62,375 nt of DNA from Phocaeicola coprocola DSM 17136 (GCF_000154845.1 NZ_DS981464.1:1-62375), one strand, 5' to 3'. Counted from the stretch's first letter, positions 6,523-14,947 are shown. Made by a program: numbers and translations. Notes: generated by a model from the sequence alone, not told the origin.

Positions 6523-7317
6523 ATGTTTGACCAAAATAGTTCCAAAGAAGAACAACAGCAATACAAAAAAAAGAAGGAATGGAATGCCATAAAAAATTGT
6601 ATTCCTTTAATTAATAAATGTCTTCAACTTAACATAGACGCGGAGACTTATGATGATAAATATTTTCGGGAAAGCCCGGATTTTGTTTTTTTCAATAACG
6701 ATAAATCTATTGGAGTGGAGGTCGTTGAATGTCATCCTTCTGTAAGGAAATGCAAAACAAAGAATGCGGTAGAACAAGAAAGTTTCGAAAAGAAAATATG
6801 TAATGAGTTTAAGAAAAACAAGTATTTGGAAACCATAACAGAAACCGAAAAGTTAAATATTATAATTTACCGAAAATATCCAAAGAAAAAGAAAAGAGGA
6901 ACTGTACAAGAAGTATGTCATGAATTGGAAGATTTATTAAAGTCATGGTATCAAAAAACAAATCCTCAATCTGAAAGGAATTATATTAGCTATATTAGGG
7001 TATCAAAAACGACTTGTTGTAATGTCATCTATTTTAACAGTGCTTCTCGTTGCATTCCTGTTAATTGGGATGACATTAAATTTTGTATTGAGAAAAAGGA
7101 GAAAAAATATAAGGATTATTGTGAAAATGTTAAATGCGATGAATATTGGTTATGTATATGCTTACCATTTGAAGAAAATAGAAATATGAATATTATAGAT
7201 TATAATGGAAAAGAAAATGAATCAATGAATTTCCTTTCTCAATGTTCATTTCCACGAATTTGTATAACTCCAGATTTATTGGGAAGAAAGATTAATTGGA
7301 TAAAAGAAGGCGATTGA
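6523..7317 (+). CDS. Unrecognised protein with PD-(D/E)XK-like motif, 264 residues
   Basis: Residues 51-69 read SPDF...IGVEVVE, with Pro52-Asp53 on one strand and Glu66-Val-Val-Glu69 on the next. This is the layout of a PD-(D/E)XK nuclease core, except that the usual Lys is replaced by Val68, as in several divergent nuclease-fold proteins. A lysine-rich N-terminus (residues 8-20) and a helical segment with many charged residues (75-130) surround it. A second conserved-looking block, DEYWLCICLPFEE, lies near 205-217. The gene follows the 499-residue gene closely on the same strand. It could be a nuclease, an inactive nuclease-fold protein, or something unrelated; the motif is suggestive only. 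Confidence 0.5.
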   Translation: MFDQNSSKEEQQQYKKKKEWNAIKNCIPLINKCLQLNIDAETYDDKYFRESPDFVFFNNDKSIGVEVVECHPSVRKCKTKNAVEQESFEKKICNEFKKNKYLETITETEKLNIIIYRKYPKKKKRGTVQEVCHELEDLLKSWYQKTNPQSERNYISYIRVSKTTCCNVIYFNSASRCIPVNWDDIKFCIEKKEKKYKDYCENVKCDEYWLCICLPFEENRNMNIIDYNGKENESMNFLSQCSFPRICITPDLLGRKINWIKEGD

Positions 7318-7401
7318 TTTAATTGATAAAGTCAAAGTGTCTACTGTTCCAGTTTATAAAAAGAGAAAACGTCTAGTTATATCAGGAAAAGTCAATTCTT
7401 A

Positions 7402-7470
7402 GTACTGCCAAGGAAGTACTCCAGTACTTTCAGGGGAGTACTCCAGTACTTCCACGGAAGTACTGGAACC
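7402..7470. repeat. Cluster of AGTACT palindromic units at the island's right end
   Basis: Between the last island gene and the right 134-bp repeat, the motif GGAAGTACT / AGTACTTCC recurs. AAGTACTCCAGTACTT (7414-7429) is a near-perfect palindrome, a related GAGTACTCCAGTACTTCC follows at 7436-7453, and GGAAGTACTGGAA at 7457-7469. Spacing between centres is about 20 bp. This looks like a small iterated palindromic repeat or a protein-binding array. The rest of 7318-7552 shows no gene. Confidence 0.6.
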
Positions 7471-7552
7471 AGGGAAAATTGTAGTGTTTTAAGTACAGAA
7501 TGTCTTGCCTGAAGTGCTTTATCCTTGTATATCCTTTTTCAGAGTGAAGACA

Positions 7553-7686
7553 AATCTCCTGTTGTGGATCGGTCCTCTTATGTATAACGCTATTCCTATC
7601 GGATATTGCTGGGCAATTTTCATGATAGTATGCTTCATTTCAATGGGAGTAATGCTGTTCATGGTGAAATGGCTGGAACGTGTAGC
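7553..7686 (+). repeat. Right copy of the 134-bp direct repeat
   Basis: This is identical to 2010-2143. It is probably the displaced original end of the POT gene, because it is followed by its own strong terminator and then by the next chromosomal gene. Confidence 0.85.
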
Positions 7687-7693
7687 TAAGTAA
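7553..7693 (+). pseudogene. Displaced 3' fragment of the POT transporter gene
   Basis: The fragment encodes the last 46 residues of the transporter (NLLLWIGPLMYN to LERVAK) and the stop codon. The protein sequence is identical to the end of the 594-2150 gene, and the only coding differences are synonymous changes in the final codons (GCT AAG against GCA AAA). It can be read from an ATG at 7505 as a 62-residue frame, but the first 15 residues of that frame come from island DNA and have no transporter character. It is best seen as the leftover of insertion rather than a gene. Confidence 0.85.
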
Positions 7694-7721
7694 TCGGGCA
7701 GATAAATCTTATATAAAACTG

Positions 7722-7769
7722 CAAGGCGTACAGAATGAGTTTTAAACTCGGTCTGTACGCCTTGATTTT
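7722..7769 (+). terminator. Strong terminator behind the displaced POT end
   Basis: CAAGGCGTACAGA (7722-7734) pairs perfectly with TCTGTACGCCTTG (7752-7764), with an inner GAGTTT/AAACTC stem, followed by ATTTTT. It is probably the original terminator of the POT gene before the island arrived. Confidence 0.85.
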
Positions 7770-7971
7770 TAGGGAAAGGTCTTGGTGATTTCTCTGTGGT
7801 GTCGACTCTCTGGAAGTATTTATATACATGATAGGGAATGAGTTTCTGGTGTGTATTTCTCGAATGATATAATGTCTTATTCGTAAGATTTTATTCTTTA
7901 ATAAAAAAATATCAGGACGTTTCTCAGGAAAGAAGCTGAAGTTTTTCTTTCTCTGTATATGGAGATAAAAC

Positions 7972-8042
7972 AAGCTCTTTAACCTTTTCTGAAACTTTCT
8001 GTTATGCAATCGGAAAGTATAGGAGAGAAGGTTAAAGAGCTT
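7972..8042. terminator. Large inverted repeat between the convergent transporter genes
   Basis: Perfect 15-bp arms, AAGCTCTTTAACCTT (7972-7986) and AAGGTTAAAGAGCTT (8028-8042), enclose a 41-nt loop that can itself pair GAAACTTTC-like segments. It sits just beyond the stop of the minus-strand transporter (8118) and most simply ends its transcript, though the T run is weak. The remainder of the 424-bp gap 7694-8117 shows no credible gene. Confidence 0.5.
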
Positions 8043-8117
8043 CTTGGTTATTATTGTTCAGTAAATGTCTGCTTGTGTCTGTTGGGTGGAATGTTGTTTA
8101 TTAAATAACAGTCAAGC

Positions 8118-9665
8118 TTATTCAACCCCTTTCATCATCTTTTGCAGCTTACCTGAAAGAATGAAAAGAATAACAGCTGCTGTTCCACTCATAAAAACGA
8201 ACAACATGAAGAAATCGAACAGGTTTTCTACGTGGTAACCTAGGAAAGTCTTGGTTACACCGCCTTCCGGATAATAGCCGCTCAACACACCGGCAAACTT
8301 ATTGGCTGCTGAGGTACTGAGATACCATACACCCATCAGCAGTGATGAGAAGCGTACCGGAGAGAGTTTGTATACCAGGGACAGTCCGATAGGAGCAAGG
8401 CAAAGCTCACCCATGGTATGAATGAGATACAGGCCCGTCAACCAGATCATGCTGACTTTCACGCCGGGCTGTACATCTTTTACACCGAAAGCAATGAACA
8501 GATAACCTAATGAGAGTAATAACAGACCGATGGCTTGCTTACGCGGTGAACTGGGTTCGATGCCCCGTTTGCCAAGGAATGACCAGATGGCGGCAAATAT
8601 AGGAGCAAGTGTTACAATCATAATCGGATTGAAAGACTGGAAATAAGCTGCGGGCATCTCCCAGCCGCCGATGTGACGGTCGGTCTGTTCGTCAGCAAAG
8701 AAGGTAAGTGAAGCTCCTGCCTGTTCGTAGGCTGCCCAGAAAAATATCACGAAGAAAGCGATGATGTATATTACACCGATTCGGGCTTGTTCGGTACGGC
8801 TCAGACTCTTGTCGGTAATGATGATGATGGGCATAACGATGGTCGTAGCATAAATAAGTGAACCAATCCAGTCGGCTCCAGCAAAGATACCACCATTGCC
8901 ATTCCAGTTTACAGAAAACAGAATGGTAAGTAAAACAGTTCCCACAGCCATCCATATAGTACGCTTATTACTTTCCTTGCCTGTCTGTGAGGCCTTTTGT
9001 GTGTTACAATCAGCTTTAGAAGGGACCGTACCTACAGGGTTACCGTCCGGATCGCAGATATATTTATTCTTGAATATCTGGAAAACAGCAGCTCCCAGTA
9101 CCATTCCGATGCATGCTGACAGGAATCCCCATTTGAAATCTTCCGGATGTCCCGTGTTACCTACTAGTCCGCATATCAGCGGGGCAAGGGTAGATCCTAC
9201 ATTCACTCCCATGTAGAAGATGGTGAAGGCCGAATCTTTACGTTTGTCGTCGGCTGTATACAGACGTCCTACCATGGTCGATATGTTAGGCTTGAAGAAT
9301 CCGTTGCCTAAAATCAGCAGTCCCAGTCCTATAAACATCAGCCATTTGGCTAGTTCTACCTGATGAAAATAGCATGCACTCAGGAAAAGCATGAACTGTC
9401 CTGCCGCCATGGTCAATGCTCCTACTACGATGGAGCGACGATTTCCCCAGTAGCGGTCGGCAATGTATCCGCCAATTAATGGGGTAAGGTATACCAGCCC
9501 TGTATAACTTCCGTAAACTTGTGAAGCCATTTCCTTATCGAACAGCAAGGCTTGCACCATGTAAAGCATGAACAAGGCACGCATGCCATAATAACTGAAT
9601 CGTTCCCACATTTCAGTTACGAAGAGTAAGTAAAGTCCTTTCGGATGTCCTTTTGTCTGATTCAT
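8118..9665 (-). CDS. POT/PTR2-family di/tripeptide transporter
   Basis: This 515-residue inner-membrane peptide:proton symporter has a complete ExxERFxYY motif (Glu18, Glu21, Arg22, Phe23, Tyr25, Tyr26) and the FYMGVNVGSTLAPLICG segment typical of the PTR2 signature near residues 150-165. Further hydrophobic segments run to the C-terminus. The frame is open upstream to 9749, but a consensus promoter (9714-9744) lies inside that extension, so the ATG at 9665 is the start. Compared with the POT protein at 594, it is a distinct paralogue with an intact proton-coupling motif. Confidence 0.9.
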   Translation of the reverse strand: MNQTKGHPKGLYLLFVTEMWERFSYYGMRALFMLYMVQALLFDKEMASQVYGSYTGLVYLTPLIGGYIADRYWGNRRSIVVGALTMAAGQFMLFLSACYFHQVELAKWLMFIGLGLLILGNGFFKPNISTMVGRLYTADDKRKDSAFTIFYMGVNVGSTLAPLICGLVGNTGHPEDFKWGFLSACIGMVLGAAVFQIFKNKYICDPDGNPVGTVPSKADCNTQKASQTGKESNKRTIWMAVGTVLLTILFSVNWNGNGGIFAGADWIGSLIYATTIVMPIIIITDKSLSRTEQARIGVIYIIAFFVIFFWAAYEQAGASLTFFADEQTDRHIGGWEMPAAYFQSFNPIMIVTLAPIFAAIWSFLGKRGIEPSSPRKQAIGLLLLSLGYLFIAFGVKDVQPGVKVSMIWLTGLYLIHTMGELCLAPIGLSLVYKLSPVRFSSLLMGVWYLSTSAANKFAGVLSGYYPEGGVTKTFLGYHVENLFDFFMLFVFMSGTAAVILFILSGKLQKMMKGVE

Positions 9666-9713
9666 TTTGTTCCTATTTTGATAAAATGTTATTATTTGCA
9701 GCGAAAAACGTTG

Positions 9714-9744
9714 CAAAAATAGCAAATAAATACCTTGTGTCAAA
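9714..9744 (-). promoter_or_regulatory. Promoter of the second POT transporter
   Basis: Read on the minus strand, TTTG (9744-9741), a 19-bp gap and TATTTTTG (9721-9714) match the Bacteroidota consensus exactly. It settles the start of the gene at 9665. Confidence 0.75.
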
Positions 9745-9896
9745 ATCAAAAAGTTAGAAGATGTGTTGTTTTTGCTTCGCTTTGCTTTTAAGTCTGTGCT
9801 GAAATATAGAAAAGATTATAAAGCTTTTTGAGAAGCCGGATAGGTTATGTAGAGCGTGTCGGGGGAATATTTTACTTGACGTCTGGACAAAATAAA

Positions 9897-9930
9897 AGGA
9901 AGAGCAGAAAAATTACCTTCTGCTCTTCCT
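9897..9930 (-). terminator. Intrinsic terminator of the TPR-protein gene
   Basis: The 13-bp perfect arms AGGAAGAGCAGAA and TTCTGCTCTTCCT surround an 8-nt loop. On the minus strand a T-rich tract (9887-9896) follows. It lies 33 bp past the TPR gene's stop. Confidence 0.8.
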
Positions 9931-9963
9931 ATATCGGAAAAATAATCTGATTGGTCTTCAATC

Positions 9964-10575
9964 TTATCTGTTGGCTGTTACCCCTTGATAACAAGAGGTT
10001 ACTTTATCGAAGAAAGCCGGATCTGGATTAGCTTCCAGCAGTTGCATCATCAAGTCGTATACATCAGCATGACTGTCGAGTTTGATAGCTGTCTGGAGGT
10101 CAGCCAGTGAATCATCGTACTCGCCTTTGTCCATATGAATTTCAGCACGGGTCTTGTAATTCTCTGCATCTGAGGGAGTCAGGCGGATAGCTTCGTCCAA
10201 ATCTTTCTCTGCCAGATCGTATGCCTGAGCGTTCATGTAAAGTGTGCCGCGGGTATAGTATGCAAACGAGCGGTATTCTGTATCTTCTTCCGGAATAAGT
10301 TTTACACTTTCGTTGGCAGCATACAGTGCCAGTTTCATATCGCCGTAGAAATTGCATACCAGCGCCATGTAACAGTGTGCATAACCATTGTCCGGATTTT
10401 GGTTGATTTCTTCGTTCAGGTATTGATAAGCCTGTTCTGCATTGCCTGCATTCAGTGCTTCTACTCCTTTTATGTAATTAGAACTTTCCGGACGGACAAA
10501 ATCTTTAGCTTGTGTTTGAGCGATTGCCATCAGGCAACATGCAACGGTAAGTATTAGTGTTTTCATTGTATTCAT
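9964..10575 (-). CDS. Exported tetratricopeptide-repeat protein
   Basis: This 203-residue protein has an N-terminal signal sequence (MKTLILTVACCLMAIAQTQA, cleavage probably after QAKD or before it). About four TPR units follow (YIKGVEALNAGNAEQAYQYLNEEINQNPDNGYAHCYMALV; SFAYYTRGTLYMNAQAYDLAEKDLDEAIRLTP; and so on), split here only for description. Such periplasmic TPR proteins act as scaffolds, and no specific partner can be inferred. A candidate -7 box TACTTTTG lies on the minus strand at 10609-10602. The start could equally be the Met four codons in. Confidence 0.75.
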   Translation of the reverse strand: MNTMKTLILTVACCLMAIAQTQAKDFVRPESSNYIKGVEALNAGNAEQAYQYLNEEINQNPDNGYAHCYMALVCNFYGDMKLALYAANESVKLIPEEDTEYRSFAYYTRGTLYMNAQAYDLAEKDLDEAIRLTPSDAENYKTRAEIHMDKGEYDDSLADLQTAIKLDSHADVYDLMMQLLEANPDPAFFDKVTSCYQGVTANR

Positions 10576-10850
10576 AAGTAAAGTTGTTTTTATGTCAGGC
10601 GCAAAAGTAGAGAGTTTTCTTGAAACAATAAATATTTTAAGTAAGAAAAATATTATGTTTTAAATCACTTTTTTAACAATTAATAGCATACTTATGCCTT
10701 GCTTAGGAATGTTTTGACAGAACGTATTACCTTTATTATATAGCGAAATGTTGTCTGGGAAGAAATAATCTTTGGGGGATTGGGCGGATGGATGGTTGGT
10801 AAAATTTTGCGATGTTCTTTCTGTAGCATGAAAGATAGTTTATTTTTTTG

Positions 10851-10858
10851 TATTTTTG
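10851..10858 (+). promoter_or_regulatory. -7 box of the recR promoter
   Basis: TATTTTTG matches TAnnTTTG. It lies 20 bp before the recR ATG at 10879 and excludes the longer frame that begins at 10780. The rest of the 303-bp gap 10576-10878 holds the TPR gene's own promoter and nothing else I can support. Confidence 0.55.
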
Positions 10859-10878
10859 CCGACAAATTGAATGAACTA

Positions 10879-11496
10879 ATGAGTCAACAGTATCCGTCCG
10901 TTTTATTGGAAAAAGCAGTGGGAGAATTTGCCAAGCTTCCCGGTATAGGAAGAAAAACTGCCATGAGGCTGGTGTTACATCTGCTGCGTCAGGATTTGCA
11001 GACAGTGGAGGCATTTGGCAATGCCGTCATAACACTGAAGCGTGAAGTAAAATATTGTAGGGTTTGTCATAATATATCCGATACGGATGTTTGCCAGATT
11101 TGTTCCAACTCATCGAGGGATGCTTCGACGGTATGCGTGGTGGAAAACATTCGTGATGTAATGGCTGTAGAAAATACCCAGCAGTATAAGGGATTGTACC
11201 ATGTATTAGGGGGAGTTATTTCTCCTATGGATGGTGTAGGACCTTCTGACCTACAGATAGAAAGTCTGGTGGAACGTGTGAAATCGGGTACAGTCAGAGA
11301 GGTGATTCTCGCATTAAGTTCAACGATGGAAGGAGATACTACAAACTTTTATATCTTCCGAAAACTGGCTCCCTATGATGTCAAGCTGACAATGATTGCC
11401 AGAGGTATTTCCATCGGTGATGAACTGGAATATACGGATGAGGTTACATTGGGACGTTCTATTGTAAACCGTACTGTTTTTACTGGAACTATGTAA
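10879..11496 (+). CDS. recR: Recombination mediator RecR
   Basis: This 205-residue cytoplasmic protein works with RecO (and RecF) to load RecA at gaps. An N-terminal helix-hairpin-helix ([21 protein letters not shown], shown here only as its extent, residues about 14-34) is followed by a four-cysteine zinc finger (CRVC ... CQIC, about residues 57-71). A Toprim domain ([15 protein letters not shown] onward) carries GDTTNFYI near residue 150. The usual length is about 200 residues. The start follows from the family N-terminus [13 protein letters not shown] and the promoter. It heads a likely operon with the two genes behind it (11-bp gap, then a 4-bp overlap). Confidence 0.95.
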   Translation: MSQQYPSVLLEKAVGEFAKLPGIGRKTAMRLVLHLLRQDLQTVEAFGNAVITLKREVKYCRVCHNISDTDVCQICSNSSRDASTVCVVENIRDVMAVENTQQYKGLYHVLGGVISPMDGVGPSDLQIESLVERVKSGTVREVILALSSTMEGDTTNFYIFRKLAPYDVKLTMIARGISIGDELEYTDEVTLGRSIVNRTVFTGTM

Positions 11497-11506
11497 ATAT
11501 ATTGAA

Positions 11507-11971
11507 ATGGAAAAAGAAATTGCACAGCTATTGAAATGCCTGAAGATAGAGTATGCGCTGCTTTGGGTGTTGTGTTTGGTTTTGATTGTTTTGTACGAGT
11601 ATGATATTCTTCCTCAGGGAATCTTTACTGATGATGTACGTACTGGTTATATGTTGCAGGTGTGTGGTATCTTGCTTGCTGTAGGTTTGATTCCCTTGTC
11701 GCTTCGCTTGTTCAGTTTGTCGTTGACAAAGTATGTACGTACTCTTCCGCTTGTAGAAGCGGTAAAAAGCTATCGTCGCTGGAATGAAGTGCGGGTATGC
11801 CTGCTGCTTGTTGCAGCTCTGGTAAATCTTTCCGTTTATTATTGGACCATGGATACGACGGGAGTATTATGTGCCGGTATGGTACTGGTTGCTTCTTTAT
11901 TCTGTGTACCGGGACGTGAACGGGTCGTTTCTGAACTTGATTTGCAGCGTAACGAGGAGCGTGCACAATGA
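11507..11971 (+). CDS. Small integral membrane protein, unknown
   Basis: The 154-residue protein has four hydrophobic segments (about residues 15-33, 47-70, 96-112 and 118-134) separated by short charged loops; the C-terminus is polar. No family is recognised. It starts 10 bp after recR and its stop overlaps the next start (ATGA), so it is co-transcribed and probably translationally coupled with the acetyltransferase. Confidence 0.7.
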   Translation: MEKEIAQLLKCLKIEYALLWVLCLVLIVLYEYDILPQGIFTDDVRTGYMLQVCGILLAVGLIPLSLRLFSLSLTKYVRTLPLVEAVKSYRRWNEVRVCLLLVAALVNLSVYYWTMDTTGVLCAGMVLVASLFCVPGRERVVSELDLQRNEERAQ

Positions 11972-12504
11972 GCTTTGCCTTGTTATATACAGATGAAATC
12001 CGTCTTCGGGCTTTGGAGCCAAGTGACGTAGATGTGCTGATGAGGCTGGAAAATGATGAAGAACTGTGGGAAAATGGTATTGTGACGGGACCTTTCTCCC
12101 GTTTTCAGCTTGAGAGGTATATTGCGGAAAATACCAATGATATATATGTTGACGGTCAGCTTCGGTTGGTCATAGAGCATTGTTCCGGTAGTGTAGCCGG
12201 AGTCATAGACCTGTGTACGTTCGATGCCCGTCATAGCCGTGCCGAAGTAGGTATTGTTGTTTTGAAAGAATTTCGTCGTCGTGGAATTGCCCGTTCCGCC
12301 TTATCGTTGCTGGAACGGCATTGCTTCAGTCTGTTGGGTATGCATCAATTGTATGCTTATGTGAAGACAAGCAATGCCGCATGTATCAATCTCTTCCATT
12401 CTGCAGGATTTAATACGACAGGAGTATTGAAAGACTGGTTGCATACTGGAAGAGGATATCGGGATGTGTGTCTGCTGCAGAAAATGAATCCTTTAATTGC
12501 ATGA
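11968..12504 (+). CDS. GNAT-family N-acetyltransferase (RimJ/RimL/SpeG-like)
   Basis: This 178-residue acetyl-CoA-dependent acyltransferase has the GNAT core: an N-terminal strand IRLRALEPSDVDVLMRLEND, the central AEVGIVVLKEFRRRGIARSAL with the R-R-G-I-A acetyl-CoA loop near residue 105, and a C-terminal GFNTTGVLKDWLHTGRGYRD typical of ribosomal-protein and spermidine acetylases. The substrate is unknown. It overlaps the previous gene by 4 bp and the convergent YqgE gene by 12 bp. Confidence 0.85.
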   Translation: MSFALLYTDEIRLRALEPSDVDVLMRLENDEELWENGIVTGPFSRFQLERYIAENTNDIYVDGQLRLVIEHCSGSVAGVIDLCTFDARHSRAEVGIVVLKEFRRRGIARSALSLLERHCFSLLGMHQLYAYVKTSNAACINLFHSAGFNTTGVLKDWLHTGRGYRDVCLLQKMNPLIA

Positions 12505-13083
12505 CGGATATTGCGGATATTTAGCCCACAAGCGATAGGGATTGCCCAGCTCATTCATGCTGGTTTGCCATAGCTCCCGATAATTCTCCTCCAGCAAGTG
12601 CTGCTTGCAGGTTTCTCCTATGATCCACGAATCCTCGTTTATCTCTTTTTGAAGTTGTGTGTTGTTCCATCCGGCGTATCCCGCAAAGAAGCGGATATGC
12701 CCTTCGATGGGATTTCCTGCCAGTATATATTGCTGCACACGTTCGAAGTCACCATTTAAGAACAGACCATTGCCTAGAGGAAATGAACCCTCCAGATCGG
12801 GTAGTGTGTGTAAGAAAAAGATGGTACTTCTGTCTACGGGTCCGCCTTTATAGACAGGGATAAGGGGAGCTGTTTCCAGATTAGGAACAAGTTGGTTCAG
12901 TGAAATATGATATCTGAAATCTTTATTCATTACAATGCCCATACTTCCCTCCGAATTATGTGTTATCATCAGGACGACTGAACGGGCAAAATGATAATCA
13001 TATAATAATGGGGAAGCAATAAGAATACTTCCCGTATGCGGAAGCGCCTTATTTGATTTTACTTGAAAAATGCGCATATCCAT
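12493..13083 (-). CDS. YqgE/AlgH family protein (UPF0301)
   Basis: This 196-residue protein has the family hallmarks GSILIASPLLYDYHFARSVV near the N-terminus, MGIVMNKDF, VYKGGPVD and FAGYAGWNNTQLQKEI. Its function is not firmly known; AlgH was named for an effect on alginate regulation in Pseudomonas. The length is normal and the motifs are intact. It converges with the GNAT gene, with a 12-bp overlap of the coding ends. Confidence 0.9.
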   Translation of the reverse strand: MDMRIFQVKSNKALPHTGSILIASPLLYDYHFARSVVLMITHNSEGSMGIVMNKDFRYHISLNQLVPNLETAPLIPVYKGGPVDRSTIFFLHTLPDLEGSFPLGNGLFLNGDFERVQQYILAGNPIEGHIRFFAGYAGWNNTQLQKEINEDSWIIGETCKQHLLEENYRELWQTSMNELGNPYRLWAKYPQYPSCN

Positions 13084-13216
13084 AGCTAAATATTTATATT
13101 TTACTAATGTAGTAAAAAAAAAGTGAGATAGGAAAGGATATCGGCTTTTATTTTAGGAATAATAATTTTATAGGTATATATAACAAAAAAGCGATTACCG
13201 AAGTAATCGCTTCCTG

Positions 13217-13290
<74 letters not shown>

Positions 13291-13303
13291 ATCCTTAATT
13301 AAG

Positions 13304-13377
13304 CGGTGCGTACGGGACTCGAACCCGTGACCCCATGCGTGACAGGCATGTATTCTAACCAACTGAACTAACGCACC
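13304..13377 (-). tRNA. tRNA-Asp (anticodon GTC)
   Basis: A 74-nt cloverleaf lies on the minus strand with acceptor GGTGCGT, anticodon GTC in ATGCCTGTCACGCAT, T-loop GTTCGAGTC and discriminator G, the identity base for Asp. It is 13 bp upstream of tRNA-Arg in transcription order, so the two are probably one transcript. Confidence 0.95.
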
Positions 13378-13498
13378 ATTATTTTTTTATTTGCTATCTC
13401 TCTCAATTGCGAGTGCAAAGGTACTACTTTTTTTTATTCCTGCAAATAAATTGCCCAGTTTTTTGTAAGAAAAATAATCTTTTTCTTGATTTCACTGC

Positions 13499-14803
13499 TT
13501 ACGAATACCGTTTAGGGTAGCGTAAAAGGATGCTTAGCAGAGCTACTATTCCTAATATTATAGGGTAGTACAGATAGCCAATGATACTGATAGGGGATAA
13601 TTTTGTCAGTTCGGCTGCTATCAGCATTTGTGCTCCATAAGGAATAAGGCCTTGTACGACGCATGAAAAAGTATCGAGAATACTGGCACTTTTTCGTTTG
13701 TCTACCCTGAATTGTTCGGCTATGTTGTTGGCTAGAGGTCCGACAGTAATAATGGCTATCGTATTGTTGGCTGTACAGAAATTGGCTAAGCTGACTAATG
13801 CGGCAATACTAAGTTCGGCTCCTCTCTTGTTGCTTACATGGCTAGTCAGATGATGCAGAATATAATCTACACCTCCGTTGAAGCGAATCAGCTCAAGCAT
13901 GCCTCCTGCCATTAATGTAATGATGATAAGTTCTCCCATTCCGGTGATGCCTTCACCCATGGAAGCAAACCATCCGAAAAGGTCGAAGCTTCCATATATA
14001 CAACCTATGATACCTGTTGAAAGTACTCCAAGGAGTAGGACCAGAGTTACATTCATACCGGCAATAGCTGTACCCAGGACGATGAGGTAGGGGATAACTT
14101 TGCCCCATTCTATCGCATGTATTTCACTTGCTGACTCTACTTGCGTACCATATATGATATAATAGATAAATACAAGCAGGGCAGCAGGAACGGCAATCAG
14201 GAAATTTACCCGAAACTTGTCGCGCATTACGCAACCTTGTGTACGTGTTGCGGCTATCGTAGTATCGGAAATAAAAGAAAGATTATCACCGAAAAAAGCT
14301 CCTCCTATGACGAGAGCTGTCATGAACGGCAGACTTACATCTGTCTTCATGGCAATACCCGCCGCAACCGGCGTAAGGGCCACGATTGTTCCCACCGATG
14401 TACCGATAGACAATGATATGAAACAGGAAGCCAGAAAAATTCCTGCCAGCAGCAGATTGTCAGGCAGTAGTAGAAGCGTCAGATTTACGGTTGCATCTAT
14501 GGCTCCCATGGCTTTGGCCGACTGGGCAAAGGCTCCGGCCAGAATAAATATCCAGAGCATCAGCATGATATTTTTGTTTGCTGCTCCTGATGAATATTGA
14601 AGTATGCGGTCGTTGAGGCTTAATCCTTTTGTCGTTGCCACGGCGTAGACAGAGGCTACCAGAAATGCTACGGTGATAGGTACTTTGTAGAAATCGTTGA
14701 CAATAAGTGAAGTCACCAGATAAAGACAAAGAAATACCACTAAAGGCATCAGTGCCCAGCCGTTGGGCTTGTTGATAATGGGAGTCAGTTTGTTTAAGTC
14801 CAT
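13499..14803 (-). CDS. Na+/H+ antiporter, NhaC-like
   Basis: This 434-residue inner-membrane ion antiporter has about 11 hydrophobic segments. The conserved region SIGTSVGTIVALTPVA near residues 130-145 and FFGDNLSFISDTTIAATRTQG near 165-190 are typical of NhaC/ArsB-superfamily transporters, where the DN and SDT residues line the ion site. It probably exchanges Na+ for H+; a malate-lactate or amino-acid variant of the family cannot be excluded. It is downstream of uxaA, but a terminator at 14837-14876 lies between them. Confidence 0.8.
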   Translation of the reverse strand: MDLNKLTPIINKPNGWALMPLVVFLCLYLVTSLIVNDFYKVPITVAFLVASVYAVATTKGLSLNDRILQYSSGAANKNIMLMLWIFILAGAFAQSAKAMGAIDATVNLTLLLLPDNLLLAGIFLASCFISLSIGTSVGTIVALTPVAAGIAMKTDVSLPFMTALVIGGAFFGDNLSFISDTTIAATRTQGCVMRDKFRVNFLIAVPAALLVFIYYIIYGTQVESASEIHAIEWGKVIPYLIVLGTAIAGMNVTLVLLLGVLSTGIIGCIYGSFDLFGWFASMGEGITGMGELIIITLMAGGMLELIRFNGGVDYILHHLTSHVSNKRGAELSIAALVSLANFCTANNTIAIITVGPLANNIAEQFRVDKRKSASILDTFSCVVQGLIPYGAQMLIAAELTKLSPISIIGYLYYPIILGIVALLSILLRYPKRYS

Positions 14804-14836
14804 AAAAATTGATGTATCTACCTTAAATTATATAAA

Positions 14837-14876
14837 GGAATCTCTGAAAATTGTATGGTGTGTTCTCAGAGATTCC
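14837..14876 (-). terminator. Terminator after uxaA
   Basis: The perfect 11-bp arms GGAATCTCTGA (14837-14847) and TCAGAGATTCC (14866-14876) are followed on the minus strand by TTTATATAATTT. It separates the hexuronate operon from the antiporter gene. Confidence 0.75.
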
Positions 14877-14947
14877 TTGCTGTGTTCCTTAGTGCCTGAT
14901 GACATTTTTATTTTATTATTCAGGCTTCGGGAAGAAAAATGTTGTTA

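Larger units (their letters stand above)
2151..7552. mobile_element. About 5.4-kb cargo island inserted at the 3' end of the POT gene
   Basis: The island is defined by the 134-bp perfect repeats at 2010-2143 and 7553-7686, an offset of 5543 bp. Between them lie the Cas12f-like effector, its RNA and mini-array, an HU-like DNA-binding protein, two unrecognised genes and several hairpins and palindromes. It is clearly richer in A and T than the flanking transporter genes. No integrase, transposase or relaxase is visible inside, so it is either a non-autonomous (satellite) element, a decayed one, or the result of homologous exchange with another strain. The boundaries are inferred from the repeats; the true crossover lies somewhere within them. 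Confidence 0.7.

Noticed and set aside
4990..7317. cas1/cas2-like adaptation genes for the array
   Set aside because: Neither protein shows Cas1 or Cas2 size or motifs, and they stand behind a terminator and another gene.
7505..7693. A separate 62-residue membrane protein gene
   Set aside because: All but the first 15 residues are the exact end of the POT transporter. It is the displaced gene end.
9666..9749. Longer N-terminus of the second POT transporter
   Set aside because: The stretch contains the gene's consensus promoter and is absent from family members.
10780..10878. 33-residue N-terminal extension of RecR
   Set aside because: RecR proteins begin near MSQQYPS, and a -7 box lies within the extension.
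13084..13216. Riboswitch or further RNA gene next to the tRNAs
   Set aside because: The sequence is short and AT-rich with no stable conserved-looking fold.
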